Shown here in pieces: positions 7,962 through 14,780 of a stretch of DNA of 16,851 nt. The notes under the pieces were generated by a model that ran no database searches, had not been told where the DNA came from, and saw only the letters and a list, made by a program, of their open reading frames with translations. Position numbers and translations under genes: made by a program. This stretch comes from JAYZDP01 sp036337765 (GTDB taxonomy: Bacteria; Acidobacteriota; Thermoanaerobaculia; Multivoradales; Multivoraceae). The stretch spans positions 1 through 16,851 of the forward strand of contig JAYZDP010000154.1 of NCBI GenBank assembly GCA_036337765.1. Direction: 5' to 3'. Every line of letters begins with the position of its first letter. The stretch's first letter is position 1.

Positions 7962-8819
7962 ATGAGCTCGAGAACGAAATTCCGGCGGCGCATCGAATCC
8001 GGCGACACAGTCATCGCACCGCTCTGTCTGGATCCGCTGACTGCTCGCATCGCGTCAGAGGCCGGCTTCGGAGCTGGGTACGTGAGCGGGGGTGCCCTCG
8101 GCTACTCGTATGCGGTCAGCGAGGCGTTGCTGACCCTCACGGAGCTTGCCGAGGTCACTCGGCGCGTCGTCTGGTCTACGGCACTGCCGATAATCGTCGA
8201 CGGCGGGGTCGGCTTCGGTGATCCCGTCCACACCGCCCGAGCGATCTGGGAGCTCGAGGCAACGGGCGCGGCAGCCATCGAGCTGGAGGACCAGGTTGCG
8301 CCGAAGAGAGTGAGCCACCATCGTGGGGTCGAGCATCTGGTCACGACCGAGGAGATGTGCGCCAAGCTTCGTCATGCGGTGGAGGCGCGGCGCGACCCGG
8401 ACTTTCTGATCGTCGCGCGGACCGGTGCAGTACGCAACGAGAGCTTCGAGGAGGCGGTCACCAGGGGTAACGCGTATCGCGCAGCCGGGGCTGACCTGAT
8501 CATGTTGATGCCCTCGAACGAGGGCGAGCGCCGACGCGCCCCGGCAGAGATCGCAGCTCCGCTATCGACGATGGCCGCGATGGACGCCCGGCCGGCCGAG
8601 GAATGGCAGGCCCTGCGCTGGAGCCTGATCATCGATCCCTTCACGGCGCAGGTACTGGCCGTCGACGTCGTGCGACGGGCCTACGAGCACTTCCGCAACG
8701 AGGGCTCGACAGGACACTCGGTTGCCGACTTGATGCGCGTCTACGCCACGCTGCCCGACCTCGCAGGCCTCGAGCCACTGTTCGAGATCGAGCGCCAGAC
8801 CACCGAGCGCGAGACCTGA
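7962..8819 (+). CDS. Isocitrate lyase/PEP mutase superfamily protein with altered active site
   Basis: A 285-residue TIM-barrel protein of the family that includes methylisocitrate lyase, oxaloacetate hydrolase/decarboxylase and PEP mutase. The start is ATG 7962 after a GGGGG stretch. Family landmarks are YVSGGALG (40-47), PIIVDGGVGFGDP (76-88), ELEDQVAPKR (107-116) and RRDPDFLIVARTGA. Several usual catalytic positions differ. The metal-binding DxD of DADTGYG is D80-G-G82, with the second Asp lost. The lyase cysteine in KRCGH is K115-R-V117-S-H119. ARTD reads ARTG. The general E(L/I)ED acidic site is retained. It is therefore unlikely to be a true (methyl)isocitrate lyase. An oxaloacetate decarboxylase-like or other C-C or C-P lyase role, or loss of catalysis, are alternatives. 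It lies 32 bases after the acyl-CoA dehydrogenase and 6 before the next gene, which suggests one transcript. Confidence 0.88.
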   Translation: MSSRTKFRRRIESGDTVIAPLCLDPLTARIASEAGFGAGYVSGGALGYSYAVSEALLTLTELAEVTRRVVWSTALPIIVDGGVGFGDPVHTARAIWELEATGAAAIELEDQVAPKRVSHHRGVEHLVTTEEMCAKLRHAVEARRDPDFLIVARTGAVRNESFEEAVTRGNAYRAAGADLIMLMPSNEGERRRAPAEIAAPLSTMAAMDARPAEEWQALRWSLIIDPFTAQVLAVDVVRRAYEHFRNEGSTGHSVADLMRVYATLPDLAGLEPLFEIERQTTERET

Positions 8820-8825
8820 CGAGAG

Positions 8826-9347
8826 ATGGTCGACGCGACCGAGCTCGAACCAGGCGCGTGGTTGGTTCGTGGCAGCATCTGGTTGGCACTGGTGTGCTAC
8901 CCCGCCGGACCCCTAGCCGCACTCTTCGAAGGCTACAAGGCGCAGCTGGCGCGCGGCATCTGGAGTCTGGGATGTCTGGCCTTTCTGGCTCACGTGGCGA
9001 GCTCATTTCAGGTCTTCTACGACTGGAGCCATGGAATCGCGCTTGGAGAAACAGCGCGCCAAGCGAAGGAAGTCACCGGTTTGGACACGAGCGCCGGCAT
9101 CTACCTCAACTACCTCTTTACCCTGGTCTGGCTCGTTGACGCAGTCTGGTGGTGGCGCAACGAGGCCGGATATCAACGACGCCCGAGGTTGGCGGTCCTG
9201 GCGGTGCATGGGTTCTGCCTCTTCATGATCTTCAACGCCACGGTCGTCTTCGAAACCGGGGCGGTACGCCTGTTAGGACTCGTCGTCGTGCTCCTCGGCG
9301 GCTTCGGCGTCTGGAAGACCACGCGTCCTGCGAGGGTCACGGTGTGA
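8826..9347 (+). CDS. Hypothetical five-helix integral membrane protein
   Basis: I do not recognise a named family with certainty. The 173 residues form about five hydrophobic segments: roughly 12-34, 44-66, 90-110, 122-143 and 146-163. Between helices 2 and 3 is a polar loop, FYDWSHGIALGETARQ (64-79), followed by an aromatic-rich helix (NYLFTLVW at 95-102, ending VDAVWWW). These look like conserved rather than random features. The N-terminus is acidic and probably not cleaved. The start is ATG 8826, six bases after the previous stop, with only a weak GAGAG upstream. The last codon and stop (GTGTGA) overlap the start of the glycosyltransferase by 4 bases, implying translational coupling and joint function. 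From memory, planctomycete glycosyltransferases of the same type have a similar small membrane partner; this needs a database check. Confidence is high that it is a gene, low on function. Confidence 0.8.
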   Translation: MVDATELEPGAWLVRGSIWLALVCYPAGPLAALFEGYKAQLARGIWSLGCLAFLAHVASSFQVFYDWSHGIALGETARQAKEVTGLDTSAGIYLNYLFTLVWLVDAVWWWRNEAGYQRRPRLAVLAVHGFCLFMIFNATVVFETGAVRLLGLVVVLLGGFGVWKTTRPARVTV

Positions 9348-10678
9348 GTGCCCGAAGTGTGGCCTACGTCACCGCCGGCGGTGCGGGCATGTTCTGCGGC
9401 AGTTGCATGCGCGACAACACGCTCGCCGCTGCGCTCCTGCGACTCGGTACCCAGATCACGCTGGTGCCGACCTTCACTCCCATCCGGACCGACGAAGTCG
9501 ACGTGAGTCTCGACCGTGTCTTTCTGGGAGGCATCAACGTCTACCTCGAAGGGAAGTGGCCGGCTCTTCGTCGTCTACCCGCAGCGCTGCGTCGAATGCT
9601 GGATCATCCGCGCCTGCTCCGTAGCCTTTCCACGCTGACCCTGCAGCAGCGCAGTGCTGACGACGGTGCGCTCGCGGTGTCGTTGCTGCGTGGCGGCCCA
9701 CAACACAGATCCGAGATGGACGATCTCGCAAAGTTCGTCGGCACGACCCTGAAGCCCGACATGGTGAATCTCACCAACCTGCTCATAGCCGGCTTCGTGC
9801 CGGCGCTCAAGGAGCGCTACGACCTGCCGGTGGTGGTCACCCTGCAGGGCGACGACATCTTTCTCGACTCTCTCGAGGGCGGGGATCGGGAGGCGGTGCT
9901 AGTCGAAATGCGGCGCCTGGCGCGCCTCATCGACGGCTTCATCGTCTTCAACCGCTATTACCGCGATGCGATGGCCGATCTGCTCGATGTGCCACGCGAT
10001 CGATTTCACGTGGTTCCTCTCGGCATCGCCGACCCCGAGGCCTTCGGAGCCGTCCCGCGCCACAGCGATCCGGCAGCGCCCACCGTCGGCTATCTGGCTC
10101 GGATCTGCCCAGAGAAAGGCTTTCACCGCTTGGTCGAGGCCTTCCTGCAGCTACGCACGCTGCCTGGCACGGAAGCGGCCCGATTGCGGGTCGCCGGATG
10201 GCTTGGAGCCTCGGACCGTGAGTTCTTCGAGCAGCAGTGCCGTCGACTCGAGCAATCGGGAGCCGGCAACGCCTTCGAACGGATCGAGCTTCCCGACCGC
10301 CCGAGCAAAGTCGACTTTCTGAGTCAGATCGACCTGCTTTCCGTACCCACGGTGTATCGCGAGCCCAAGGGGATCTACGTGCTCGAAGCCCTGGCCGCCC
10401 GAGTGCCGGTGGTCCTACCTAGTCAGGGCGCCTTCCCGGAGATGCTGAAGGACCTCGGTGGAGGGTGCCTGGTTCCGCCGAACGATCCCACGGCCCTGGC
10501 ACAGGAGCTCCGCAGGTTGCTGCTGGATGTCGCACGACGTGGTCGGCTCGGCGCCGAGGGTTGCCGTCGCGTCCGTGAAGCCCATCGCGATGAGGACATG
10601 GCCCGGGGAACTCACGATGCTTGGGAACGCATCCTCATGCAACGAGGCGGTCCGACAATCGAAAGCTCCGATCCGTGA
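9344..10678 (+). CDS. Glycosyltransferase family 4 (GT-B fold) with N-terminal CxxC
   Basis: A 444-residue cytoplasmic or membrane-associated sugar transferase. The chosen start is GTG 9344, which overlaps the upstream TGA (GTGA). A second GTG at 9359 is possible. The N-terminal Rossmann half begins SVAYVTAGGAGMFCGSCMRDN, which has the glycine-rich acceptor loop but with C18-G-S-C21. The C-terminal donor-binding half shows VGYLARICPEKGFHRLVEAF (248-267), with the Arg/Lys pair that contacts the donor phosphates (R253, K258). It also shows the EX7E motif E340-PKGIYVL-E348, followed by ALAARVPVVLPSQGAFPEML. No signal peptide or membrane segment is seen. The donor and acceptor cannot be deduced. 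The coupled membrane protein suggests a glycolipid or envelope acceptor, which is inference. A hairpin overlaps the stop codon, and the next gene begins 42 bases later. Confidence 0.92.
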   Translation: MSARSVAYVTAGGAGMFCGSCMRDNTLAAALLRLGTQITLVPTFTPIRTDEVDVSLDRVFLGGINVYLEGKWPALRRLPAALRRMLDHPRLLRSLSTLTLQQRSADDGALAVSLLRGGPQHRSEMDDLAKFVGTTLKPDMVNLTNLLIAGFVPALKERYDLPVVVTLQGDDIFLDSLEGGDREAVLVEMRRLARLIDGFIVFNRYYRDAMADLLDVPRDRFHVVPLGIADPEAFGAVPRHSDPAAPTVGYLARICPEKGFHRLVEAFLQLRTLPGTEAARLRVAGWLGASDREFFEQQCRRLEQSGAGNAFERIELPDRPSKVDFLSQIDLLSVPTVYREPKGIYVLEALAARVPVVLPSQGAFPEMLKDLGGGCLVPPNDPTALAQELRRLLLDVARRGRLGAEGCRRVREAHRDEDMARGTHDAWERILMQRGGPTIESSDP

Positions 10679-10690
10679 TATTCATCACGG
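10673..10690 (+). terminator. Hairpin overlapping the glycosyltransferase stop codon
   Basis: Perfect seven-base inverted repeat CCGTGAT (10673-10679) and ATCACGG (10684-10690) around an ATTC loop. The TGA stop lies inside the left arm. There is no T-run after it. It could attenuate readthrough into the LLM gene or stabilise the upstream message end. Confidence 0.4.
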
Positions 10691-10720
10691 CTGTCCGCTA
10701 GATCTGGGGAGGCAAGACAC

Positions 10721-11686
10721 ATGCGTTACGGAATGTCGGTCCCGCTGGGTGGGATCCCGCTGCACGAGCACCAGGATGCATACAAGAAGATGGTCGACTG
10801 GGGCTACACCGACTTCTGGTCGTCGGAAGCCGACGGGACCGACGGGTTCACTCCGCTGACCCTGGCCGCGGCCTGGGCACCGACGGCCCGGATCGGGGTC
10901 GCGATCATCCCGGCCTACACCCGCGGACCCGCAGTCATGGCGCAGACGGTCGCGGCTCTGGCGGAAGCCGCCCCCGGTCGCTTCGTGATGGGGATCGGGA
11001 CCTCCTCGAACATCATCGTCGAGCGCTGGAACGACATCGCCTTCGAACGGCCGTACTACAAGACGCGCGACATGGTGCGCTTCATGAAAGCGGCGCTTTC
11101 CGGCGAACGGGTGGCGGAGGAGTACGACACCTTCAAGGTCGGCGGCTTCCGCCTCGGCCGCGGAGCGCCGGAGGTGCAGCCGAAGATCCTGGTCGCTGCG
11201 CTACGCCAGGGGATGCTACGCATGGCCGGGCGCGAGTCCGACGGGGCGATCCTCAACTGGCTGTCGCCGGGCGACGTCAAGACCGTGGTGCCGTACGTAC
11301 ACGAGGGCGGGCCCGACAAAGAGATCGTCGCCCGCATCTTCGTGTTGCCGTCCGAGGACAAGGACCTGGTCTACACCATCGCGCGCCGCGCCTGCGCGGC
11401 CTATCTCAACGTGCCTGTCTACGCGGCGTTTCACGACTGGCTCGGCCGCGGCGAGCTGCTCAAACCGGTGTGGGACGCGTGGGGGTCGGGCGACCGCAAG
11501 AAGGCGCTCGAAGTGATGCCCGACGAGGTCGTCGAGGACATCATGATCTGGGGGTCCTACAACCGCTGCCGCGAGAAGATCCAGGAATACGTTGATGCCG
11601 GCGTCCACACGCCTGCACTGTCACTCATGTACCCGGGGGAGGACCTGCTGGAGTCGATCCGCCTGCTCTCCCCCAGCGCTGCCTAG
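10721..11686 (+). CDS. LLM class F420-dependent oxidoreductase
   Basis: A 321-residue luciferase-like monooxygenase (TIM-barrel) protein. The start is ATG 10721 after a strong GGGGAGG nine bases upstream. Recognisable stretches are GYTDFWSSEADGTDGFTPLTLAAAW (residues 28-52), TARIGVAIIPAYTRGPAVMAQTVAAL (55-80), GRFVMGIGTSSNIIVERWN (86-104, cofactor phosphate region), and FERPYYKTRDMVRFMKAALSGE (108-129). The last two are hallmarks of the subgroup usually annotated as F420-dependent rather than FMN-dependent. The likely role is hydride transfer between reduced deazaflavin and an unknown carbonyl or alcohol substrate. No F420 biosynthesis gene is in the window, so cofactor choice rests on family resemblance. 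The DUF1330 gene follows by 14 bases, implying co-transcription. FMN use is an alternative. Confidence 0.9.
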   Translation: MRYGMSVPLGGIPLHEHQDAYKKMVDWGYTDFWSSEADGTDGFTPLTLAAAWAPTARIGVAIIPAYTRGPAVMAQTVAALAEAAPGRFVMGIGTSSNIIVERWNDIAFERPYYKTRDMVRFMKAALSGERVAEEYDTFKVGGFRLGRGAPEVQPKILVAALRQGMLRMAGRESDGAILNWLSPGDVKTVVPYVHEGGPDKEIVARIFVLPSEDKDLVYTIARRACAAYLNVPVYAAFHDWLGRGELLKPVWDAWGSGDRKKALEVMPDEVVEDIMIWGSYNRCREKIQEYVDAGVHTPALSLMYPGEDLLESIRLLSPSAA

Positions 11687-11700
11687 ACCCAGGAGGTTTC

Positions 11701-12102
11701 ATGCTCTCGATTCCAATGATCGCCCTTTTGGCCGCGACTGCCGCGGCCGCACCTGAAGCCACTGTCGAGGTAGCGCAGCCAGCCGCAGTTGCGCAACCCG
11801 AGGCAGCGGCGCCGGTCTACTTGATCGCGCTCCTCGACATCCACGATCGGGAGACCTACGGCAAGTACGGCGGGGGCTTCGCAGAGATTTTCCGCGCCCA
11901 CGGTGGTGAGATTCTTGCGGGCTCCGACAGCCCGGACACTCTCGAGGGAGACGTCACCTGGACTCGCACCGTCCTGATCCGCTTCGAATCCAGAGAAGCG
12001 CTCGACGAGTGGTACTACTCACCCGAGTACCAGGAGATCCTCAAGTTCCGCCTAGCGGCCTCGACGGGACCGCTGGTCGTACTTGAGGGGCGCGCGCCCT
12101 AG
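11701..12102 (+). CDS. DUF1330 domain protein with hydrophobic, possibly exported N-terminus
   Basis: 133 residues. The start is ATG 11701, with a perfect AGGAGG five bases upstream. The C-terminal 95 residues are a DUF1330 dimeric alpha-beta barrel domain: VYLIALLDIHDRETYGKYGG (39-58), FRAHGGEILAGSDSPDTLEG (64-83), RTVLIRFESREALDEWYYSP (89-108), then EYQEILKFRLAASTGPLVVLEG. In front is an extra hydrophobic alanine-rich stretch (1-17), then an Ala/Pro/Gln linker (18-38). It looks like a signal peptide plus spacer, although no Lys or Arg precedes the hydrophobic core. Most DUF1330 proteins start directly at the domain. Biochemical function in this family is not established. It follows the LLM gene by 14 bases and converges on the next gene with only 6 bases between the stop codons. 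Confidence 0.87.
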   Translation: MLSIPMIALLAATAAAAPEATVEVAQPAAVAQPEAAAPVYLIALLDIHDRETYGKYGGGFAEIFRAHGGEILAGSDSPDTLEGDVTWTRTVLIRFESREALDEWYYSPEYQEILKFRLAASTGPLVVLEGRAP

Positions 12103-12108
12103 CGCGGG

Positions 12109-12783
12109 TTAGCCGTCGGCGGAATCGTAGATCCGTTCGAGGGTGAAAGGAGGGGTGCCGCCACCCACCCCGACCGTCGTCTTCACCGACAGCCGGCCCT
12201 GCTTGTCGAGGCTGTAGACCATCTGCACGCTCGGCGAGATGGTTCCACCGCCATCGGCGGCGGACGGGGGGAAGTTGACCGCAACGGTCAGCTTGTCCTT
12301 CTTCCACCGGGTCCTGACCTTGGTGACACCGCCGTCCTCGCCCTCGGACTCGACCAGCCGCCCGTCGGTGAAGACCATGTTGGCAGCGCCGCTGCCGAGC
12401 TCGATGGTGAGCTCAGGATCGGCAAAAGAGATCTTCAGAAGCTCCGAACCGACGGAGAAGGACCGCATCATGCCGATCAGGCCACGCGCACCGCCACCGA
12501 AATTCCCACCACCGCCGAAGCCACCGGCTCCGGGAGTACCGCCACCGCCACCGCCACCGCCACCGCCACCGCGACGGGCCCCTGCCGGCGGGCCGCCGGC
12601 CGCCGAGGCGTCACCGGACGACGGGCGGCGCTGCATCCTCAAGCGCATCTCCTCCATCGGGTCGTCGCTCTCGTCGACGTTCATCGCCCATGTGCCGGCC
12701 AGAATCGACGGGTCGGCCGCAGCGACGGGAGCCGCGCTCAGGCCGAGAACCAGTATCACGATCAAGAAGACTGTCGTTCTCAT
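12109..12783 (-). CDS. Secreted glycine-rich protein of unknown function
   Basis: 224 residues. The start is ATG 12783, with GGAGG five bases upstream; longer in-frame starts exist but would bury the signal peptide. Residues 1-23 are a standard signal peptide (MRTT, hydrophobic core, PVAAA before D24). The mature protein begins with a GTWAMNVDESDDP segment (30-42), resembling the 'GTWxxN' openings of secreted Acidobacteria-like proteins. A low-complexity region at 60-103 contains 11 consecutive Gly (72-82) and further Gly-Phe/Gly-Asn repeats. The C-terminal part (108-220) looks like a beta-rich domain, with LLKISFADPELTIEL and VRTRWKKDKLTVAVNF suggesting a lipocalin-like or ligand-test barrel. 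I do not recognise a named function. It lies 31 bases downstream of the PEBP-like gene, probably on the same transcript, and ends convergent to the DUF1330 gene. Confidence 0.8.
   Translation of the reverse strand: MRTTVFLIVILVLGLSAAPVAAADPSILAGTWAMNVDESDDPMEEMRLRMQRRPSSGDASAAGGPPAGARRGGGGGGGGGGGTPGAGGFGGGGNFGGGARGLIGMMRSFSVGSELLKISFADPELTIELGSGAANMVFTDGRLVESEGEDGGVTKVRTRWKKDKLTVAVNFPPSAADGGGTISPSVQMVYSLDKQGRLSVKTTVGVGGGTPPFTLERIYDSADG
12538..12570 (-). repeat. GCCACC hexanucleotide repeat encoding poly-glycine
   Basis: Five perfect tandem copies of GCCACC (plus strand, 12541-12570) plus one flanking codon, read on the minus strand as alternating GGT and GGC codons giving 11 Gly. Unit changes would lengthen or shorten the linker by two residues without altering the frame. 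Confidence 0.85.
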
Positions 12784-12814
12784 CCTCACCTCCACCATCG
12801 GAGAGGGCCCGGCC

Positions 12815-13324
12815 TCAGTAGGTTCCCATCTCCAATACAGCGCTCGCGAGCTCCTCGAGCTCGCCGCCATTGCTCGCCACGGCCTTCACCGTGACGTAGT
12901 ACTCGTTGCCGCGCCCGCCCGAGCAGGGGGGCAGATAGGCACCGACCGTGTCCCAGGTCGGCGCCTGATGCTCGGCCACGACCACGAAGCCTGCCGGAAG
13001 GTCGGTGGTGTGCCCGGGTGCCGAGGGCACCTCGACGCTCCCGGCCCCCACCGCGATCTCGAACCCCACCTTGCCGTGGCCGCCGTTGTCCATCGCCGCG
13101 AAGCTGCGCTCGCTGAACTCCAGTACGAGCAGGTACGCACCTTCGGGGATGCCCGAAACGGCCAGCGTCGGCGTCGTGCCCTCACCTCCGAACTTGCCGC
13201 ACTGCTGACCTTCCGGGACCTTGTCTCCGTTCCACCCAGGGTCGACGAAGCTGGCGGCAAAGCCCTCGCCGAAGATCGGGGTCACCACACACAGGACACC
13301 GACCACCCATAAAGGCATCTTCAT
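12815..13324 (-). CDS. Exported PEBP-like (YbhB/YbcL-type) protein, divergent
   Basis: 169 residues. The start is ATG 13324, with AGGAG about six bases upstream; an open frame continues upstream but lacks a ribosome site. Residues 1-24 form a signal peptide (MKMP, hydrophobic run, FAA before S25). The body resembles bacterial phosphatidylethanolamine-binding proteins: CGKFGGEGTTPTLAVSGIPEG (42-62) matches the 'CDGxxxSPxLxWxGxPEG' strand, and LPPCSGGRGNEYYVTVKAV (131-149) matches the late 'GGPCPPxGxHxYxFxxYAL' strand. The usual DPDAP ligand loop is absent (FSERSFAAMDNGG at 70-82), so the anion site is altered. C42 and C134 could form a disulfide after export. The gene begins 55 bases after lpdA and ends 31 before the Gly-rich gene. 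PEBP membership is a pattern-based call of moderate confidence; if wrong, it remains an unknown secreted beta-protein. Confidence 0.72.
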   Translation of the reverse strand: MKMPLWVVGVLCVVTPIFGEGFAASFVDPGWNGDKVPEGQQCGKFGGEGTTPTLAVSGIPEGAYLLVLEFSERSFAAMDNGGHGKVGFEIAVGAGSVEVPSAPGHTTDLPAGFVVVAEHQAPTWDTVGAYLPPCSGGRGNEYYVTVKAVASNGGELEELASAVLEMGTY

Positions 13325-13379
13325 CGTTCTCCTCTTCCAAGACCGAGGACATTGTAGACCCAGTCTGCCGCTTCGGGAA

Positions 13380-14780
13380 TCAGACTTTGGGCCGCATCGC
13401 ATGCAGCGGTCGACCGATGACGCCCCAGGCTGCTTCGGCGAGCGCCTCGGACATCGTCGGATGAGGATGGATGGTCAACGCCAGGTCCTCCGCCGAAGCT
13501 CCCATCTCGATCGCCAGCGCCGCCTCCGCCGCCAACTCCGACACATGGGCCCCGGCCATGTGGACACCGACCAGCGCACCGTCGCCGTCCACGATCATCT
13601 CCACGAGACCCCCTCTTGAACCGAGCGTGCGGGCCCTGGCCGACGCGCTGAGCGGCAGCCGAAAGCTACGGGCCGCACCCAGCTCGCGCTCGGCGCTCTC
13701 AGGCGTCCAGCCCACGCTGGCGATCTCGGGGTCGCTGAAGACGACCTCCGGAATGGCCTGAGGGTCGAAGGATGCCGCGACGCCGCAGGCTGTACTTGCC
13801 GCGACCTCCGCCTCGGCCGTCGCCTTATGCGCCAGCGCGGGACCGTCGGTGATATCCCCGATGGCCAGGATGTGTGGGCACGCGCGCCTCGACCCATCGA
13901 CCAGGACCAGACCGCCGTCGTCGAGCTCGACTTCGGTCAGCTCGAGGCCAAGATCGTCGGTGTTTGGCACCCGCCCCACCGCCACCAGGATCTTCGCCGC
14001 CTCGATCTCCTCCGGCCCGGCCGCCGTCTCGACCCGCAGACCGCCTTGAGTCAGCTCACGCGCCTGAGTGCCGAGCATCACTCGGGCGCCGAGCGACGCG
14101 AGCCGTCTCTGGACCGCTTCTCCCTGGAAAGGGCGCATCAGCGGCAGCAGGCGATCGCAAGCCTCCACCATGCAGACCCGCGCTCCGAGCTTCGCGAAGG
14201 CCGTTCCAAGCTCAACACCGATGTAGCCGCCGCCCACCACGGCCAGCGACGCGGGCATCGAGCTGAGCCGGAGCAGATCGGTGGAGTCGAGCACGCGTTC
14301 GCCGTCTCGTTCCAGGCCTCGCAGAGCCACAGGTCGTGATCCGGTGGCGAGAATCACTTCCTCAAACTCGAAGTGACGGACGCGCTCGCCGTCATCGACC
14401 ACGATCCGGTCGGGCCGCGAGAAACGCGCGATCCCCGAAACGCGCTCCACCTCCGCGGCGGCCAGCAGCGCATCGACGCCACGCCCGAGCCCGCCAATCG
14501 TACGCTCCATGGAGGCTCGAACGGCTTTCAGGTCGGCACTCGCCTCGAGGGTCACTCCGAAGTCCGCCGCCATCGCACCCATCGAGGCGAGCTCCGCGGC
14601 ATGGATCAGCACCTTCGACGGGATGCAGCCCTCGTTCAGGCAGATCCCGCCGACCGCGGCCTTCTCCACCAGGGTGACCCTGCGGCCGAGCTGGCGCGCA
14701 CGCAGCGCCGCAGCGTAGCCGCCGGGGCCGGCCCCCACCACCAGTACGTCGGTGGCCGATGCGACCTCACCAACGACCAT
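13380..14780 (-). CDS. lpdA: Dihydrolipoyl dehydrogenase (E3)
   Basis: Reoxidises the dihydrolipoyl groups of the E2 core using FAD and NAD. 466 residues, normal for the family. The start is ATG 14780, whose A is also the last base of the E2 stop (TGATG), so translation is coupled. Visible are the FAD-binding GAGPGG (16-21), the redox disulfide in GGICLNEGCIPSK (C47, C52), the NAD-binding VVGGGYIGVELG (181-192), the second FAD motif AIGDITDGPALAHKA, and the dimer-interface active-site pair H440 and E445 in HPHPTMSE. All catalytic residues are present. It is the third gene of the E1 beta-E2-E3 operon. Two secreted proteins follow on the same strand. Confidence 0.97.
   Translation of the reverse strand: MVVGEVASATDVLVVGAGPGGYAAALRARQLGRRVTLVEKAAVGGICLNEGCIPSKVLIHAAELASMGAMAADFGVTLEASADLKAVRASMERTIGGLGRGVDALLAAAEVERVSGIARFSRPDRIVVDDGERVRHFEFEEVILATGSRPVALRGLERDGERVLDSTDLLRLSSMPASLAVVGGGYIGVELGTAFAKLGARVCMVEACDRLLPLMRPFQGEAVQRRLASLGARVMLGTQARELTQGGLRVETAAGPEEIEAAKILVAVGRVPNTDDLGLELTEVELDDGGLVLVDGSRRACPHILAIGDITDGPALAHKATAEAEVAASTACGVAASFDPQAIPEVVFSDPEIASVGWTPESAERELGAARSFRLPLSASARARTLGSRGGLVEMIVDGDGALVGVHMAGAHVSELAAEAALAIEMGASAEDLALTIHPHPTMSEALAEAAWGVIGRPLHAMRPKV

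Noticed and set aside
12088..12099. Palindrome GGGCGCGCGCCC at the convergent gene ends
   Set aside because: A self-complementary GC run with no loop or T-tract, inside the DUF1330 coding end. Likely chance at this base composition.
12239..13312. Plus-strand open frame of 357 codons with a poly-proline tract
   Set aside because: Antisense shadow of two minus-strand genes that both have signal peptides and good ribosome sites. The poly-Pro is simply the complement of the glycine repeat.
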